Origin: Gammaproteobacteria bacterium
GTDB taxonomy: Bacteria; Pseudomonadota; Gammaproteobacteria; Enterobacterales; Psychrobiaceae
NCBI GenBank assembly: GCA_013214945.1
Contig: JABSRT010000033.1
Span: 1-38,187, forward strand
Length of the DNA: 38,187 nt
Direction of reading: 5' to 3'
Numbering within the stretch: position 1 is the stretch's first letter; every line of letters begins with the position of its first letter. Below the pieces are notes generated by a model. It made no database searches, was not told where the DNA came from, and saw only the letters and a program-made list of their open reading frames with translations. Both the position numbers and the translations under genes were made by a program. Positions 7,711-17,242 of this stretch are shown one piece after another.

Positions 7711-8682
7711 CTAAAATGCCTTGTCCCACACACTCATTACTTTAAGGATCGCGGGCCCAACCGCAACAATAAAGAACGATGGCCAGATGCAGCCCATCAT
7801 TGGAAATATCATTTTAACGGCTAATTTAGCCGCTTGTTCTTCGGCAGCTTGCAGCCTTTTGTCACGATATTCATCTGAAAATACCCTCAGTGTTTGCGCA
7901 ATGCCCGTGCCCAAACGAATACTTTGCGATATCGCCGAATTCAAACCTTTAATATCCTCAAGCCCGGTTCGGCTAATAAACTCGTCTAATGCTACTTTTA
8001 CCGTTAACCCCGCTCGTACCTTTGAGCACACTAAATCGAGTTCGCTGGCCAAATCTTCGTGACTAATTGCCAACTCCTTGGCTACGCGCTGGATTGCGGC
8101 TAATAGTCCCAAACCCGCTTCACAACAGACCACCAACAAATCTAGTGCATCAGGAAAGCCAAGTCTGAGCATTTTCATTCGGCTATTAGCAAAATATCGC
8201 AGCACCATAGTGGGGAGCATGAAGGCTAATCCGAAAAACAGCGCAAACAAATACAAAGTGACAAGGTTCGATAAGTCGGGCAACAACCTAAAGGCAAAGA
8301 ACGAGGCTAACCCGGCAACCAGCAGTGCCATTAGTCGAATTCCATTAAATAAAGCCAGCGCATTTTCAGAGTGAAACCCGGCATGGATCATTAACTTGCG
8401 AGTTGTTTCGTTAGAGAATTTAAACAGGGGCTTTTTGGCGGCCTGATCTAAGCCGTGCTCAAGAGTACTCAATACTTCTTGCTGCTGATGATGATGAGTT
8501 GTCGAGCCCTCATGTTTGATCACTTCAAGTCGTGATTTCAATGGCGAATAAGCACCAGAAACTAGCAATGAGATGGCAATCGCCAACGTCACTCCAGTTA
8601 AGCCAGCAATCAAGTAGATTGCCCACTGAAAATACTGTGGGTCATTCAATATTATATTCAGTAAACTGGTTAAATAGTCCAT
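7711..8682 (-). CDS. tadC: TadC, inner-membrane platform protein of Flp pilus
   Basis: A 323-residue type II secretion F-domain protein (GspF/TadC family). With TadB it forms the inner-membrane platform on which the TadA ATPase acts. Hydrophobic segments are visible near residues 20-42, 120-165 and at the C-terminus (FPMMGCIWPSFFIVAVGPAIL). The central cytoplasmic domain holds the typical FPDALDLLVVCCEAGLGLLAAI and a DEFISRTGLEDIKGLNSAISQSIRLGTGIAQTLRVFSDEYR stretch. The start lies 2 nt after the tadB stop, so it is translationally coupled, with a GAGATG ribosome site inside the tadB end. Confidence 0.93.
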   Translation of the reverse strand: MDYLTSLLNIILNDPQYFQWAIYLIAGLTGVTLAIAISLLVSGAYSPLKSRLEVIKHEGSTTHHHQQQEVLSTLEHGLDQAAKKPLFKFSNETTRKLMIHAGFHSENALALFNGIRLMALLVAGLASFFAFRLLPDLSNLVTLYLFALFFGLAFMLPTMVLRYFANSRMKMLRLGFPDALDLLVVCCEAGLGLLAAIQRVAKELAISHEDLASELDLVCSKVRAGLTVKVALDEFISRTGLEDIKGLNSAISQSIRLGTGIAQTLRVFSDEYRDKRLQAAEEQAAKLAVKMIFPMMGCIWPSFFIVAVGPAILKVMSVWDKAF

Positions 8683-8684
8683 AG

Positions 8685-9662
8685 TTACATCTCTATCTTA
8701 ATTATTTTACTAAGCCAGAAGCCACCAATCAACATGCCGAGGCCTCCCCACATTAATAATTTTAACCCTTGTGGTGTGCCAGTTAATTCCGCGACATAAC
8801 CAGGGCTTTGCAAATGAATAATCGCAAATAAAACAAACGGCATTAACATTAAGATCCAAGCCGATAACCGCCCTTCTGCCGACAGTGTTCTGACCCGGCG
8901 TCTAAACTTGAATCGCAGCCGAATAACCCGATTTAAATTATCGATATTTTCAGCCAAATTACCGCCCGTTTCTTTTTGCACCATTACCGCACTCGCAAAG
9001 GCCATCGCGGTAATGCTCGGTACTCGCTCAATAAATGCCAACAACGCCCGTTTAGTGCTTTTACTATAATTTAGGTTGGCAAACATTAGGCTAAACTCCT
9101 TAGCGAGTGGCCCTTCCATTTCTTGGGTAATGAGTTTGATCGCATCAGAAAAAGCGTAACCCGCTTGCAGTGCTCGGCGCAGAACATCGAGCGCGTCGGG
9201 AAAGCTCGCCTCGATCAGTTCCATCCGCTTATTGGTGTCATAGTTAAGCTTAAATCTGAACAACAAAATGACCGACACCCCAATCAACAGACAAACGAGC
9301 CAATGGTGAACAAGATACCAACCAATGATCACTCCAACTAACGCGCTAATTAGCGCTAACAGCAAATATTTATGCCCCATTAACTGATAGTCAGCCAGTT
9401 CTAATCGATAGCTTAGGTTTTCTATTAGCTTGACTTTCTCGAGCGACTGGCCAACAGCCCCCAATTTGTCTAAACGACTTTTACGCAATAATGAAATTTG
9501 TTGACCATTATCACCCTCTGCAATACTCAATTTTTTAAGCCGTTGCCGCACCAGCGCCGTTTTGGCCCGTTGTGGATTGTAAACAGGTAAAAACAGTGCC
9601 TGTGATAAAAAAATCACCGCAATGAAGATTAGTCCGAGAAAAATCAGCTCATTTGACACCAT
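8685..9662 (-). CDS. tadB: TadB, inner-membrane platform protein of Flp pilus
   Basis: A 325-residue partner of TadC in the F-domain family. There is an N-terminal membrane anchor, a pair of hydrophobic segments near residues 100-135 (HKYLLLALISALVGVIIGWYL and the following helix), a cytoplasmic domain with FPDALDVLRRALQAGYAFSDAIKLITQEM and KETGGNLAENIDNLNRVIRLR, and two C-terminal membrane segments (LMPFVLFAIIHL and LLMWGGLGMLIGGFWL). This is the standard TadB topology. It follows tadA after 11 nt with a GGAG ribosome site. Confidence 0.93.
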   Translation of the reverse strand: MVSNELIFLGLIFIAVIFLSQALFLPVYNPQRAKTALVRQRLKKLSIAEGDNGQQISLLRKSRLDKLGAVGQSLEKVKLIENLSYRLELADYQLMGHKYLLLALISALVGVIIGWYLVHHWLVCLLIGVSVILLFRFKLNYDTNKRMELIEASFPDALDVLRRALQAGYAFSDAIKLITQEMEGPLAKEFSLMFANLNYSKSTKRALLAFIERVPSITAMAFASAVMVQKETGGNLAENIDNLNRVIRLRFKFRRRVRTLSAEGRLSAWILMLMPFVLFAIIHLQSPGYVAELTGTPQGLKLLMWGGLGMLIGGFWLSKIIKIEM

Positions 9663-9673
9663 AATAAATTCTC

Positions 9674-11002
9674 CTAATAGTCATCGAAATCGTTAGCACA
9701 ATTAAATAGCTCGTAGGGTAAATCAATGCCCTGCATTTTGAGCTTGCCATGAAACCCCGGGATTACCCCGGTTGCATCAAATCGGCCAAGAATATTGCCA
9801 TCGCTGTCTTTACCTTCTCGGGTATAGCAAAATATTTCTGACATGGTAATAATGTCGCCTTCCATGCCATTTATTTCTTGAATACTGGTGATCCGGCGTC
9901 GGCCATCTTCTTGGCGGCTCAGTTGCACCACCAGATCAATCGCTGAAGCAATTTGAATCCTAATATTGCTCACTGGCATATCAAACCCAGACATGCAGAC
10001 CATATACTCCAACCGCCCTAGCGCATCACGCGGGCTGTTGGCATGTAACGTGGTTAACGAGCCTTCGTGGCCGGTGTTCATAGCCGATAACATATCTAGT
10101 GCTTCGCCGCCTCTGACCTCGCCTATTACAATGCGATCTGGGCGCATGCGCAGGCAGTTTTTGACTAAATCTCGTTGGCTGATTTCGCCATTTCCTTCAA
10201 TATTTGGTGGCCGGGTTTCTAATCGAACAGTGTGGCTTTGCTGTAGCTGCAATTCTGCTGAGTCTTCAATAGTGACGATTCTTTCATCATTGGGGATATA
10301 GCCAGACAACAAATTAAGCAAGGTTGTTTTGCCACTGCCGGTCCCGCCAGAAACCAGAATATTAAGCTTGCCTTGCACGGCACCCTTGAGCACTTCGATC
10401 ATGTCGGCACTAATAGAGCCGAGTTTAATCAGCTGCTGAGCTTTAAGTTTATCGACTGCGAAGCGCCTAATTGATAAGCAAGGGCCGTCTAATGCCAGTG
10501 GTGGAATAATTGCGTTAACGCGAGAACCGTCTTGCAGCCGGGCATCGACCATCGGCGATGATTCATCAATTCGGCGCCCAACACTCGACACAATGCGATC
10601 AATGATATTGAGTAAGTGTGCATTGCTATGAAACTTCACTGCTACGCGTTCTAATTTGCCATGGCGTTCAATGTAAACATGGTCAAAACCGTTGACTAAA
10701 ATATCTGAAATCGTGGGATCGGCCAATAATGTCTCTAAGGGGCCCAAACCTAATACTTCATCAATAATCAATTGAATTAAGCGCTGGCGAGCGGTTAAAT
10801 TGATTGGCAAATGCAATTCGTTGATTAGTTGTAGGCAAATATCACTAATTTGTTGCCGCGCCTGTTCCTTAGAAATTGTTTCGATAAGCGACAGATCTAA
10901 CGCGTTCAGTAACTTATCGTACAGTTGTTCTTTAATTTCAAGTTCTTCTTTGGTCAGCGAGAGCTGGTCCGAAACTATGTCGTTGTGCTGCTGATTTTCC
11001 AT
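9674..11002 (-). CDS. tadA: TadA/CpaF secretion ATPase of Flp pilus
   Basis: A 442-residue hexameric ATPase powering Flp pilus extension (and, in studied systems, retraction). Motifs run in order: an N-terminal CpaF-type helical domain; VNGFDHVYIERHGKLERV near 110; the P-loop GGTGSGKTTLLN near 218-229; the Asp box VTIEDSAELQL; the Walker B-like RIVIGEVRGGEALDML; and the His box TGHEGSLTTLHANSPRDAL. The C-terminal extension after about 390 is typical. All catalytic motifs look intact. It starts 3 nt after the tadZ stop. Confidence 0.96.
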   Translation of the reverse strand: MENQQHNDIVSDQLSLTKEELEIKEQLYDKLLNALDLSLIETISKEQARQQISDICLQLINELHLPINLTARQRLIQLIIDEVLGLGPLETLLADPTISDILVNGFDHVYIERHGKLERVAVKFHSNAHLLNIIDRIVSSVGRRIDESSPMVDARLQDGSRVNAIIPPLALDGPCLSIRRFAVDKLKAQQLIKLGSISADMIEVLKGAVQGKLNILVSGGTGSGKTTLLNLLSGYIPNDERIVTIEDSAELQLQQSHTVRLETRPPNIEGNGEISQRDLVKNCLRMRPDRIVIGEVRGGEALDMLSAMNTGHEGSLTTLHANSPRDALGRLEYMVCMSGFDMPVSNIRIQIASAIDLVVQLSRQEDGRRRITSIQEINGMEGDIITMSEIFCYTREGKDSDGNILGRFDATGVIPGFHGKLKMQGIDLPYELFNCANDFDDY

Positions 11003-11005
11003 AAC

Positions 11006-12268
11006 TTATGCCCCAAATAGTCGCGACCAAATGCTTGAAGTAGCTTTGTTGGCCGCTGGTGATGGCGGAAGAAAGTTGCTAGCTATCTTTTGTAAGTCAC
11101 TGAGCATGCGGCCACGCCGGACCACTCCCGTAATAGCTACGCCAAGGTCCGTACATTGATTGGCGACTTTAAAGTCGTTGCCGACCGTCCACACAGAATC
11201 AATGCCGGTTGCCTCCTTAATATCACTAATGCTAATGTCGACGCCGCGTTTTTGATAACGGTTTACCAAGATATGGATCCGCTGCCGGTCTAATCCTAAA
11301 TTGCCAACCAGCTGGGTGATCAGCGCCTTGGTTTCTCTAATACTGATCACATTTTGTTGCAGTACCAGTAATATTTCGGCGTCTTCAAGCACCGATAAAT
11401 TCCATTGCTCTGGGCCACGAGAAAGATCAATGATCACCTGTCGATAATGTTTTCGACACTTGAGCAATAATTGCTTGAACTGGTCTGGTTCGATATTTAC
11501 TTGACTATTAAGCAAGGAAAACGACTGTGCCGCGAGTAAATGAAGCTGGTTCTTTTTCGTCATCACGCTTTTTAAGGCGACCGCATCAAGTTGTTCAAGA
11601 CTGAGCAAAGCATCGGTAATATAGAAGCTAGGATTGAGCCCCAGCATGTGGGCGAGCGTGCCACAATGTAAATCGGAATCGATTAGGGCAACTTCATCGC
11701 TTGCTCTTGCGGCGACAATATCGGCCAGACTGGTCGCAATAAAACTAGCACCTGAGCCCCCCTTACCATTGATTACAGCGATAAGGGGGGCCAATTTTGC
11801 CTTTTTAGCAACTTGGCTAGCAATATGGCTAATCGCCTCGAGCAATTGCCCTTTAGGGGCGTCCAGCGATATGAAATCACAAACCCCTTGCTGAAAGGCC
11901 CGTCTTAGCACGCCTTGTGAGGTATCTTGCCCTAACAAGATAGTCGCAATGCCATAACTGGCCGCATAGCTTAATGCCTCAACAGCTTGGGCTTCATCAT
12001 GGGGTAACAGCAACAACAGAATATCGTAATGGGTTCGCCCTGATTGCTGCTGACTCGTTGCGTCAGCATAACTGACATTATGCCAACTGAAATTTCGGGC
12101 CCCTGCAAGTTCACGTTCCACGCCGGGCAGCGCGTCGGATTGACAATTAATAAGCAGTGCTTGCATGGCACAAGGCATAAAAACATCGTCTGCCGTTGCC
12201 TCAACAATTTGACTGTTTACACCTTGCGGGTTGGCCTCAGCAATGAATAACTCAAGTGACTTGTTCAT
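11006..12268 (-). CDS. tadZ: TadZ/CpaE, ParA-like localisation ATPase of Flp pilus
   Basis: A 420-residue protein with an N-terminal receiver-like domain (about 30-160, containing DILLLLLPHDEAQAVEALSYAA) and a C-terminal ParA/MinD-type domain. The Walker A motif is deviant, VINGKGGSGASFIATSLA near residue 167: the canonical second lysine is replaced by alanine, as is common in TadZ/CpaE. ALIDSDLHCGTLAHMLGL and VIIDLSRGPEQWN are the Walker A' and Walker B-like motifs. In other bacteria TadZ/CpaE fixes the pilus machine at the pole. A 19-nt gap separates it from the upstream TadE-like gene. Confidence 0.9.
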   Translation of the reverse strand: MNKSLELFIAEANPQGVNSQIVEATADDVFMPCAMQALLINCQSDALPGVERELAGARNFSWHNVSYADATSQQQSGRTHYDILLLLLPHDEAQAVEALSYAASYGIATILLGQDTSQGVLRRAFQQGVCDFISLDAPKGQLLEAISHIASQVAKKAKLAPLIAVINGKGGSGASFIATSLADIVAARASDEVALIDSDLHCGTLAHMLGLNPSFYITDALLSLEQLDAVALKSVMTKKNQLHLLAAQSFSLLNSQVNIEPDQFKQLLLKCRKHYRQVIIDLSRGPEQWNLSVLEDAEILLVLQQNVISIRETKALITQLVGNLGLDRQRIHILVNRYQKRGVDISISDIKEATGIDSVWTVGNDFKVANQCTDLGVAITGVVRRGRMLSDLQKIASNFLPPSPAANKATSSIWSRLFGA

Positions 12269-12287
12269 GGTGTTTCCTTATCTAAAC

Positions 12288-12749
12288 TTAGCTGCAGTCA
12301 GTAAAACCGGCCCCTGCGGGTGCATCGTCATCGACCTTAAATACCCCTAAACTTTCCCGGGGCAACACGGTGATGAAATCGGCAAAGTTGAGGGTCATCA
12401 TTAACCCTGGTACTAAAAATTGATGTTGATAGTTGACAACTCGCGCCCGAACCAGCGCAATATCGCTGCCAATTGCGACCACACCGGTGTCTTGGTGATA
12501 ACTAATAATGATATTGCTATCAACGAGATTTGGCACAATATCGGTGCCATTGAACCGCGCCATGGTGTTTATGTCTGGGTCGCCCACTTGGCACACTACC
12601 GCAAGCCTGGCTGCGCGACGCGACACTTCATAAAGCGCATTGTAAGTAAAATACAACCGACCCAACTCAATAATGGCAAATAACAGCACCATAAAAATAC
12701 TACTAATAATGGCAAATTCGACCGCAAAAACACCGCGTTGAGCTCTCAT
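12288..12749 (-). CDS. TadE/TadF-like minor pseudopilin
   Basis: A 153-residue membrane-anchored minor pilin-like protein. It opens MRAQRGVFAVEFAIISSIFMVLLFAIIELGRLYF: a short basic tail, a G-V-F-A-V-E-F processing-like motif and one hydrophobic helix, which is the TadE/TadF pattern. A periplasmic domain of about 115 residues follows and contains two cysteines (VCQVGDP and the C-terminal TDCS). The ATG overlaps the stop of the upstream gene (ATGA), so the two are translationally coupled. It is second of the pair and therefore the likely TadF equivalent, but the split between TadE and TadF by sequence alone is not secure. Confidence 0.82.
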   Translation of the reverse strand: MRAQRGVFAVEFAIISSIFMVLLFAIIELGRLYFTYNALYEVSRRAARLAVVCQVGDPDINTMARFNGTDIVPNLVDSNIIISYHQDTGVVAIGSDIALVRARVVNYQHQFLVPGLMMTLNFADFITVLPRESLGVFKVDDDAPAGAGFTDCS

Positions 12750-13201
12750 ATTGCCCTCACAGCATAAGCAGTATTAAGGTTAAAACTTAAGTCGATATCT
12801 GCGCCGAAACCAAAGGTAGGCATAACATCACCGACAATCGGGCTCCAGTCATAACTAACGCTAATCACGATAATGCCGGCCCCAACCTCGGTAATTGATA
12901 TATCTGCCACGTTTAGGCCATCTAACAGTGGCGTACTGCCACTAAATCGCGTGCCATATAGCAAGATGTTTCGGGTTTCTGTTTTGATCTCATCGGTGAG
13001 ATCAACCACCCCTGTTGTATCTGGGATCGCGTGACCCGCTAACGAAATATACCGGCCAGCGTCACGGGTTAACTGGGTCAGCAAGTTATATTGGTAAAGC
13101 ACTCGGCTAAATTCAGCTGTCGCGTAAATTAGCAGCAGCATCACCGGCAATACCAGGGTAAATTCAACAATGGCGATGCCTTTTTGCTGATTGAAATTCA
13201 C
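12746..13201 (-). CDS. TadE-like minor pseudopilin
   Basis: A 151-residue protein with the TadE signature at its N-terminus: QQKGIAIVEFTLVLPVMLLL, i.e. Gly followed at the expected distance by Glu and a long hydrophobic helix, then the family-typical AEFSRVLYQYN. Such proteins are processed by the Tad prepilin peptidase and are thought to start or cap the pilus. It overlaps the next gene by 4 nt and sits 20 nt after the TadG-like gene with a GGAG ribosome site. Confidence 0.85.
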   Translation of the reverse strand: MNFNQQKGIAIVEFTLVLPVMLLLIYATAEFSRVLYQYNLLTQLTRDAGRYISLAGHAIPDTTGVVDLTDEIKTETRNILLYGTRFSGSTPLLDGLNVADISITEVGAGIIVISVSYDWSPIVGDVMPTFGFGADIDLSFNLNTAYAVRAI

Positions 13202-13221
13202 CTTATTCTCCTTATTCTATT

Positions 13222-14514
13222 TTAAGAGTCAGGGCTGTCAGGATCACGAAATAGCACAATGGTATTGCTAAAACTCTCTAACGTTGGATCGAGCGAGGCA
13301 TGCCCCGCGCCGGCACAACTAGCGGCGTACTCGCCAATAACGTAGGCATTATTACCCTGGTGTAAAACCTCTTGGGTTAAAAAGAAGCAACCAGTAGTAA
13401 CAACTTCAACCGTATTGGCACCATTAGTGGTGCCATCACATATCCCTATCACCACTTCCATTTCACGTCGACTGCTAACACCACCAATAAAATTTGCTTC
13501 ACCGCTTAAGCATTGATCGACTAGACCCGTCAACGAATGCTCATAAGCGCTAAAACGATAAGCGCCGTCTTCACTGCCGGTAGGAATGTTACTGTCTTGA
13601 TCCGGTACAATCGGTGTGCCAACGCAGGTATTAATATCGGGTGGGTAAGTCTCTTCACTCATATTACCTTGGCCTGGAGTCGCAATACCCAAGCGCATAT
13701 TGAGACCCGCAGCCACCGGGCCGACTTTATTACCGGGCATGGTATCAACGGTATCACCGGGGTTTACACAGACCTCTGCGCTATACCCACCGGCCAAGGC
13801 TTCTTTAAGTGTGGTATCGCTGTGACTAACCCCTAAATCGAGCAGCTGAAAATTACCTGGGCCCAACGTATCATTTTGCTTGGATCCTATTTTCATCACA
13901 TAAAGCTCTAATGTTGGGGGCGCGACATAACTGTTGTCGGGTAACTGCTCGGCACAGACCATCATCGGGATCAATTTGCTGTTACAGGCAATGTCGGTAC
14001 TGCGCCCGGCCACGGCCGATGCTCTGACGACTTTATTAAAACTAAAAAGGTCGGCGACAAAATTATTTAAACTGACACTTTCTACGATAACCCTGACATA
14101 TTCACTGTCTTCGTCCAAAATAGGCACAAAGGGATCGGGCAACTGCGAAAACTCGATCACTATGTTGCTCGTTACCTGAGTATTATTAAAATCTGTTGCT
14201 GCGACATCGATGCCCGCACTTAATTCGTGATTTTGAGCAAAGGCTAAATTTTGTTGTAGTAATACAATGGCAGCTTGGCGCGAATCATAAAGTGAACCGC
14301 CCTCGGTTAGGGTTTTAGCAGAATTTAACGCTGACGAATCAACGATATTTTGCAACCGACTTTTACTGAGTAATAGGTGACTGCCATCAATGGCTAATGC
14401 TGCAACCGCCAGTAATGCAAATAAGCCAATCGTAAACATAATTAAAATAGCGCCCGACTGACGGCAAATTTGATGAGGTGCAGGCAACATTGTGCGACAG
14501 TTTAATTTATTCAT
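13222..14514 (-). CDS. tadG: TadG-like pilus assembly protein
   Basis: A 430-residue protein with the Flp-assembly TadG N-terminal module: a basic start, QSGAILIMFTIGLFALLAVAALAIDGSHLLLSKSRLQ, then VDSSALNSAKTL. This is one membrane helix leading into a periplasmic domain. The remaining ~350 residues are Cys-containing and rich in beta-type sequence (for example VVIGICDGT and TTGCFFLTQEV). I see no clear von Willebrand factor A metal site, unlike many longer TadG proteins. It sits between the small lipoprotein gene and the two TadE-like genes and is likely an envelope-spanning or minor pilus component. Confidence 0.82.
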   Translation of the reverse strand: MNKLNCRTMLPAPHQICRQSGAILIMFTIGLFALLAVAALAIDGSHLLLSKSRLQNIVDSSALNSAKTLTEGGSLYDSRQAAIVLLQQNLAFAQNHELSAGIDVAATDFNNTQVTSNIVIEFSQLPDPFVPILDEDSEYVRVIVESVSLNNFVADLFSFNKVVRASAVAGRSTDIACNSKLIPMMVCAEQLPDNSYVAPPTLELYVMKIGSKQNDTLGPGNFQLLDLGVSHSDTTLKEALAGGYSAEVCVNPGDTVDTMPGNKVGPVAAGLNMRLGIATPGQGNMSEETYPPDINTCVGTPIVPDQDSNIPTGSEDGAYRFSAYEHSLTGLVDQCLSGEANFIGGVSSRREMEVVIGICDGTTNGANTVEVVTTGCFFLTQEVLHQGNNAYVIGEYAASCAGAGHASLDPTLESFSNTIVLFRDPDSPDS

Positions 14515-14544
14515 CAGTGCCCCTTATCTGCAATTAACTAACTA

Positions 14545-14832
14545 TTATTTACCAATTTCGATCATGGTTAACTTACCTCTGGCGGTTTGCGGCAAGCTAT
14601 TACTTTTACGGTAAGCATTAGTCACGGCGTAGCCATAATTACCATCGAGCGATAACACGATGCCCTCGTTACGACCTGGCGCCTGTGGGTCGAGTATTTG
14701 TATTTCGCTGACCTGCTGATAGCTCTGGCCCAGGGTAAATTGGTGCAGCTGACTGCACCCGGTGGTCAAGCCAGTAGCCGCGAGTGACAACAAGATCGCG
14801 CGCGTGATGTTTTTGTTACTCAAGTTCAACAT
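14545..14832 (-). CDS. Small lipoprotein in Tad operon (rcpB position)
   Basis: A 95-residue protein with a signal peptide ending at LTTGC (Cys near residue 26), a plausible though imperfect lipobox. The mature part is about 70 residues, includes VSEIQILDPQAPGRNEGIVLSLDGNYGYAVTNAYR and has no known motif. Its place, straight after the secretin gene rcpA, is where rcpB lies in the Aggregatibacter-type order, so a secretin accessory or pilotin role is a fair inference from position only. It has a GGAG ribosome site 8 nt before the ATG. Confidence 0.7.
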   Translation of the reverse strand: MLNLSNKNITRAILLSLAATGLTTGCSQLHQFTLGQSYQQVSEIQILDPQAPGRNEGIVLSLDGNYGYAVTNAYRKSNSLPQTARGKLTMIEIGK

Positions 14833-14850
14833 GTGATTACTCTCCGCTTG

Positions 14851-16332
14851 TTAAAGTGAATGGCCATATTTTTGGGTCATGCCGCCATCATCAATGGCCA
14901 TCAGTGGCTTAGATGATGGCTTTGATAATGGCTTTGACGTTGGTGGCATACTATTGGGCTTAGCATTAGATTTTTTGGCAGACAGTTTACCCAGCAGATA
15001 AAATTCAACATCGGACGGTGTAACAAAACCATCGGTTGGCAAGCTAATATCCTTTTTATTAAACGGCCTAACCAAACGCGGCGTCACCAAAATGACTAAT
15101 TCAGTTTGACCACTGCGAAAGCTTTGGCTTTTAAATAGCTGGCCCAAAATAGGGATATCTCCCAGGCCTGGAATTTGATCGACATTTTCACGCAAACTGT
15201 CACTGATTAAGCCACTAATCGCGATCGTTTGACCGTCTGCCAGTTCAACCGTGGTCGCGGTGGTACGTTTCACTATAGATGGCACCAGCAAAGCATTAGA
15301 GCTGGTGCCGTTATTTTGGGCGTTTAAAATAATAGAATTGGCATTACTGAGTTCACTGACCATGACATTTAAATTTAAATTTATTTGGCCAGAATCAAGC
15401 ACCGTAGGCACAAACTTAACGCCAACCCCAAAGTCTCTGAATTTAATCGTGGTGCCATCGTCGCTCGGCACCGGAATGGGAAATTCTCCACCGGACAAAA
15501 ACTCTGCTTGTTGGCCACTTAGCGCGGTTAAGGTCGGTTCAGCCAACACCTTGGCCAAGCCATTTTGCTTGGCAATGTCGAACGCAAAGTTCATCAGCAG
15601 ATTACTATTGGCGTACTGCGCAAAGAAACCGCGGTTGTCTAGCGTGACATCTAAACCCGTGCTGGAGCTAAATTCACCGGAGGCAATGCCACCAGAAAGC
15701 TTAGAACTGTTGTTAAAGATGAAAAAGTCAACGTCGAACTGCCGCGCGACATCACGCTGAATTTCGGCGATCACCACCTCAAGCATTACCTGGTGACCGC
15801 CACCAATTGACATCATGTTTAAAACCGAACTTTTGTACTTGCCAACCGTAGCGGCATCAGAATAACCCTGAGCCAACTCGACCGCGGTATTCATTTTTTT
15901 TAAACTTGAAGTTTCACCACTTATCACCAACTGGCCTTGAGAAGTCTGAACTGCCAGTTTTTGTTGCGGCAGAAACTGATGCAACCTGCGCTTTAAACCA
16001 TTCAAGTCATGGGTGACCTCAATGTCAATCACATCGATTAACCGATCTTTAGTATCCCAGGCCATGATATTGGTGCTGCCCAAGCGCTTGCCTAAAATAT
16101 ACAGCTGGTTATTGGGCAATAACTTAATATCGGCAATTTCCGGATTGCCAATTGATATCCGATGTAACGCGCGCGCGAGCACTATGTTACGTGATTTAAA
16201 GATCGGGATTAACTTGATCTCATTATGGATGCCTGTCGGCCCTCCAGCTACCGCAAAGGAACTAAAGAGGGTAAGACCCCATATCATCAATATACACCCT
16301 ACTTTCATGAACCAAGCTGTTAGCTGCGACAT
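14851..16332 (-). CDS. rcpA: RcpA/CpaC outer-membrane secretin of Flp pilus
   Basis: A 493-residue secretin forming the outer-membrane pore. I start at ATG 16332 (MSQLTAWFM), which has AAGGAG 7 nt upstream; a longer in-frame start would place residues before the signal peptide (ending around SFAVAGG). An N-terminal pilus/secretin domain (about 35-110, SRNIVLARALHRISIGNPEIADIKLL) is followed by a BON-like region, then the secretin core with EPTLTALSGQQAEFLSGGEFPIPVP and the closing DIPILGQLFKSQSFRSGQTELVILVTPRLV. A low-complexity Ser/Pro/Lys tail (SKPLSKPSSKP) is unusual and may be a periplasmic linker end. Confidence 0.94.
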   Translation of the reverse strand: MSQLTAWFMKVGCILMIWGLTLFSSFAVAGGPTGIHNEIKLIPIFKSRNIVLARALHRISIGNPEIADIKLLPNNQLYILGKRLGSTNIMAWDTKDRLIDVIDIEVTHDLNGLKRRLHQFLPQQKLAVQTSQGQLVISGETSSLKKMNTAVELAQGYSDAATVGKYKSSVLNMMSIGGGHQVMLEVVIAEIQRDVARQFDVDFFIFNNSSKLSGGIASGEFSSSTGLDVTLDNRGFFAQYANSNLLMNFAFDIAKQNGLAKVLAEPTLTALSGQQAEFLSGGEFPIPVPSDDGTTIKFRDFGVGVKFVPTVLDSGQINLNLNVMVSELSNANSIILNAQNNGTSSNALLVPSIVKRTTATTVELADGQTIAISGLISDSLRENVDQIPGLGDIPILGQLFKSQSFRSGQTELVILVTPRLVRPFNKKDISLPTDGFVTPSDVEFYLLGKLSAKKSNAKPNSMPPTSKPLSKPSSKPLMAIDDGGMTQKYGHSL

Positions 16333-16381
16333 TATATTCTCCTTACTAAACTGATCAATTATTGCCAATATAAAATCAAGA

Positions 16382-17197
16382 CTAATGAGCTGTTCGAGTC
16401 GTTACTTCTTGCTCATTAATGCCTTTGAGCAAATACACTTTGGTTTTATTTGGCTTAACGTAACGAATTATCACTTTTGGCGGTTGGATTGGCGCTGCAA
16501 CGCGAGCGACTTTAACGACTGGCATGGCGACTTTAATCAGTCTCACCGGATTTTGGTCGTTAGGGTTTCTTAAAGCCAGTTGTAATGATCCCCGCCCTTT
16601 AGCAAGCAAGAGTATTTCAGCCTGCACCAAGTCGACTTCTAGGGTCACCGCTCGCACTAACGTTGGTTTGTTTTCATCATGAGAGGCGCGTTGGTCTATC
16701 GCTAATATTTTTATGTTGGATAACACAATATCGGTCCGAAGTTTTTTGGCTTTTTTATACAAATTGAGTACGTCAACTCGATTGCCTGGCAATAAAAAAC
16801 CAGCAACGCCCACGACATCATTAACCCTGATCGTAATGGCACGCATATTAGGGGTAATTAAGCTTGCCAAGGTACTGCCTTCGCCTTTTTTAATGATGCG
16901 TTCGTCGCGTAATATTTCACCTTGGTACAAGCGCTGCTTTACCACCATTCCTTGCGCATATTCCAGATCTGTTATCGCGCCATCTGGAATTAAGTCTTCG
17001 GGAAACTGGGTGCGACTTAGGTGTTTCCTTTCCAATATAGTGCCCATTGCAACGTCTGTGGCCATCGTCACTATGCTATTGGACATTTGTGGTGCAGGGG
17101 TTGAACTATTTTTGACTAACCAACTTTGGGCAAGGTAAACAGCTACCACGCCAAAGATCAGAGATAACATGACAAAAAGTGTTGTTTTGCTGTTCAT
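16382..17197 (-). CDS. rcpC: RcpC/CpaB Flp pilus assembly protein
   Basis: A 271-residue protein with an N-terminal membrane anchor (TLFVMLSLIFGVVAVYLAQSWL) and a SAF-type beta-clip domain near 45-110 (ATDVAMGTILERKHLSRTQFPEDLIPDGA). The RcpC/CpaB central part follows: RAITIRVNDVVGVAGFLLPGNRVDVL, VTLEVDLVQAEILLLAKGRGSLQLALRN. It is thought to act in the periplasm with the secretin. There is an AGGAG ribosome site before the ATG and a 49-nt gap to the secretin gene. Confidence 0.93.
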   Translation of the reverse strand: MNSKTTLFVMLSLIFGVVAVYLAQSWLVKNSSTPAPQMSNSIVTMATDVAMGTILERKHLSRTQFPEDLIPDGAITDLEYAQGMVVKQRLYQGEILRDERIIKKGEGSTLASLITPNMRAITIRVNDVVGVAGFLLPGNRVDVLNLYKKAKKLRTDIVLSNIKILAIDQRASHDENKPTLVRAVTLEVDLVQAEILLLAKGRGSLQLALRNPNDQNPVRLIKVAMPVVKVARVAAPIQPPKVIIRYVKPNKTKVYLLKGINEQEVTTRTAH

Positions 17198-17242
17198 TTC
17201 AAACTCCTATGGCTGGCATACACAAGCCACCACTAAAATAAC

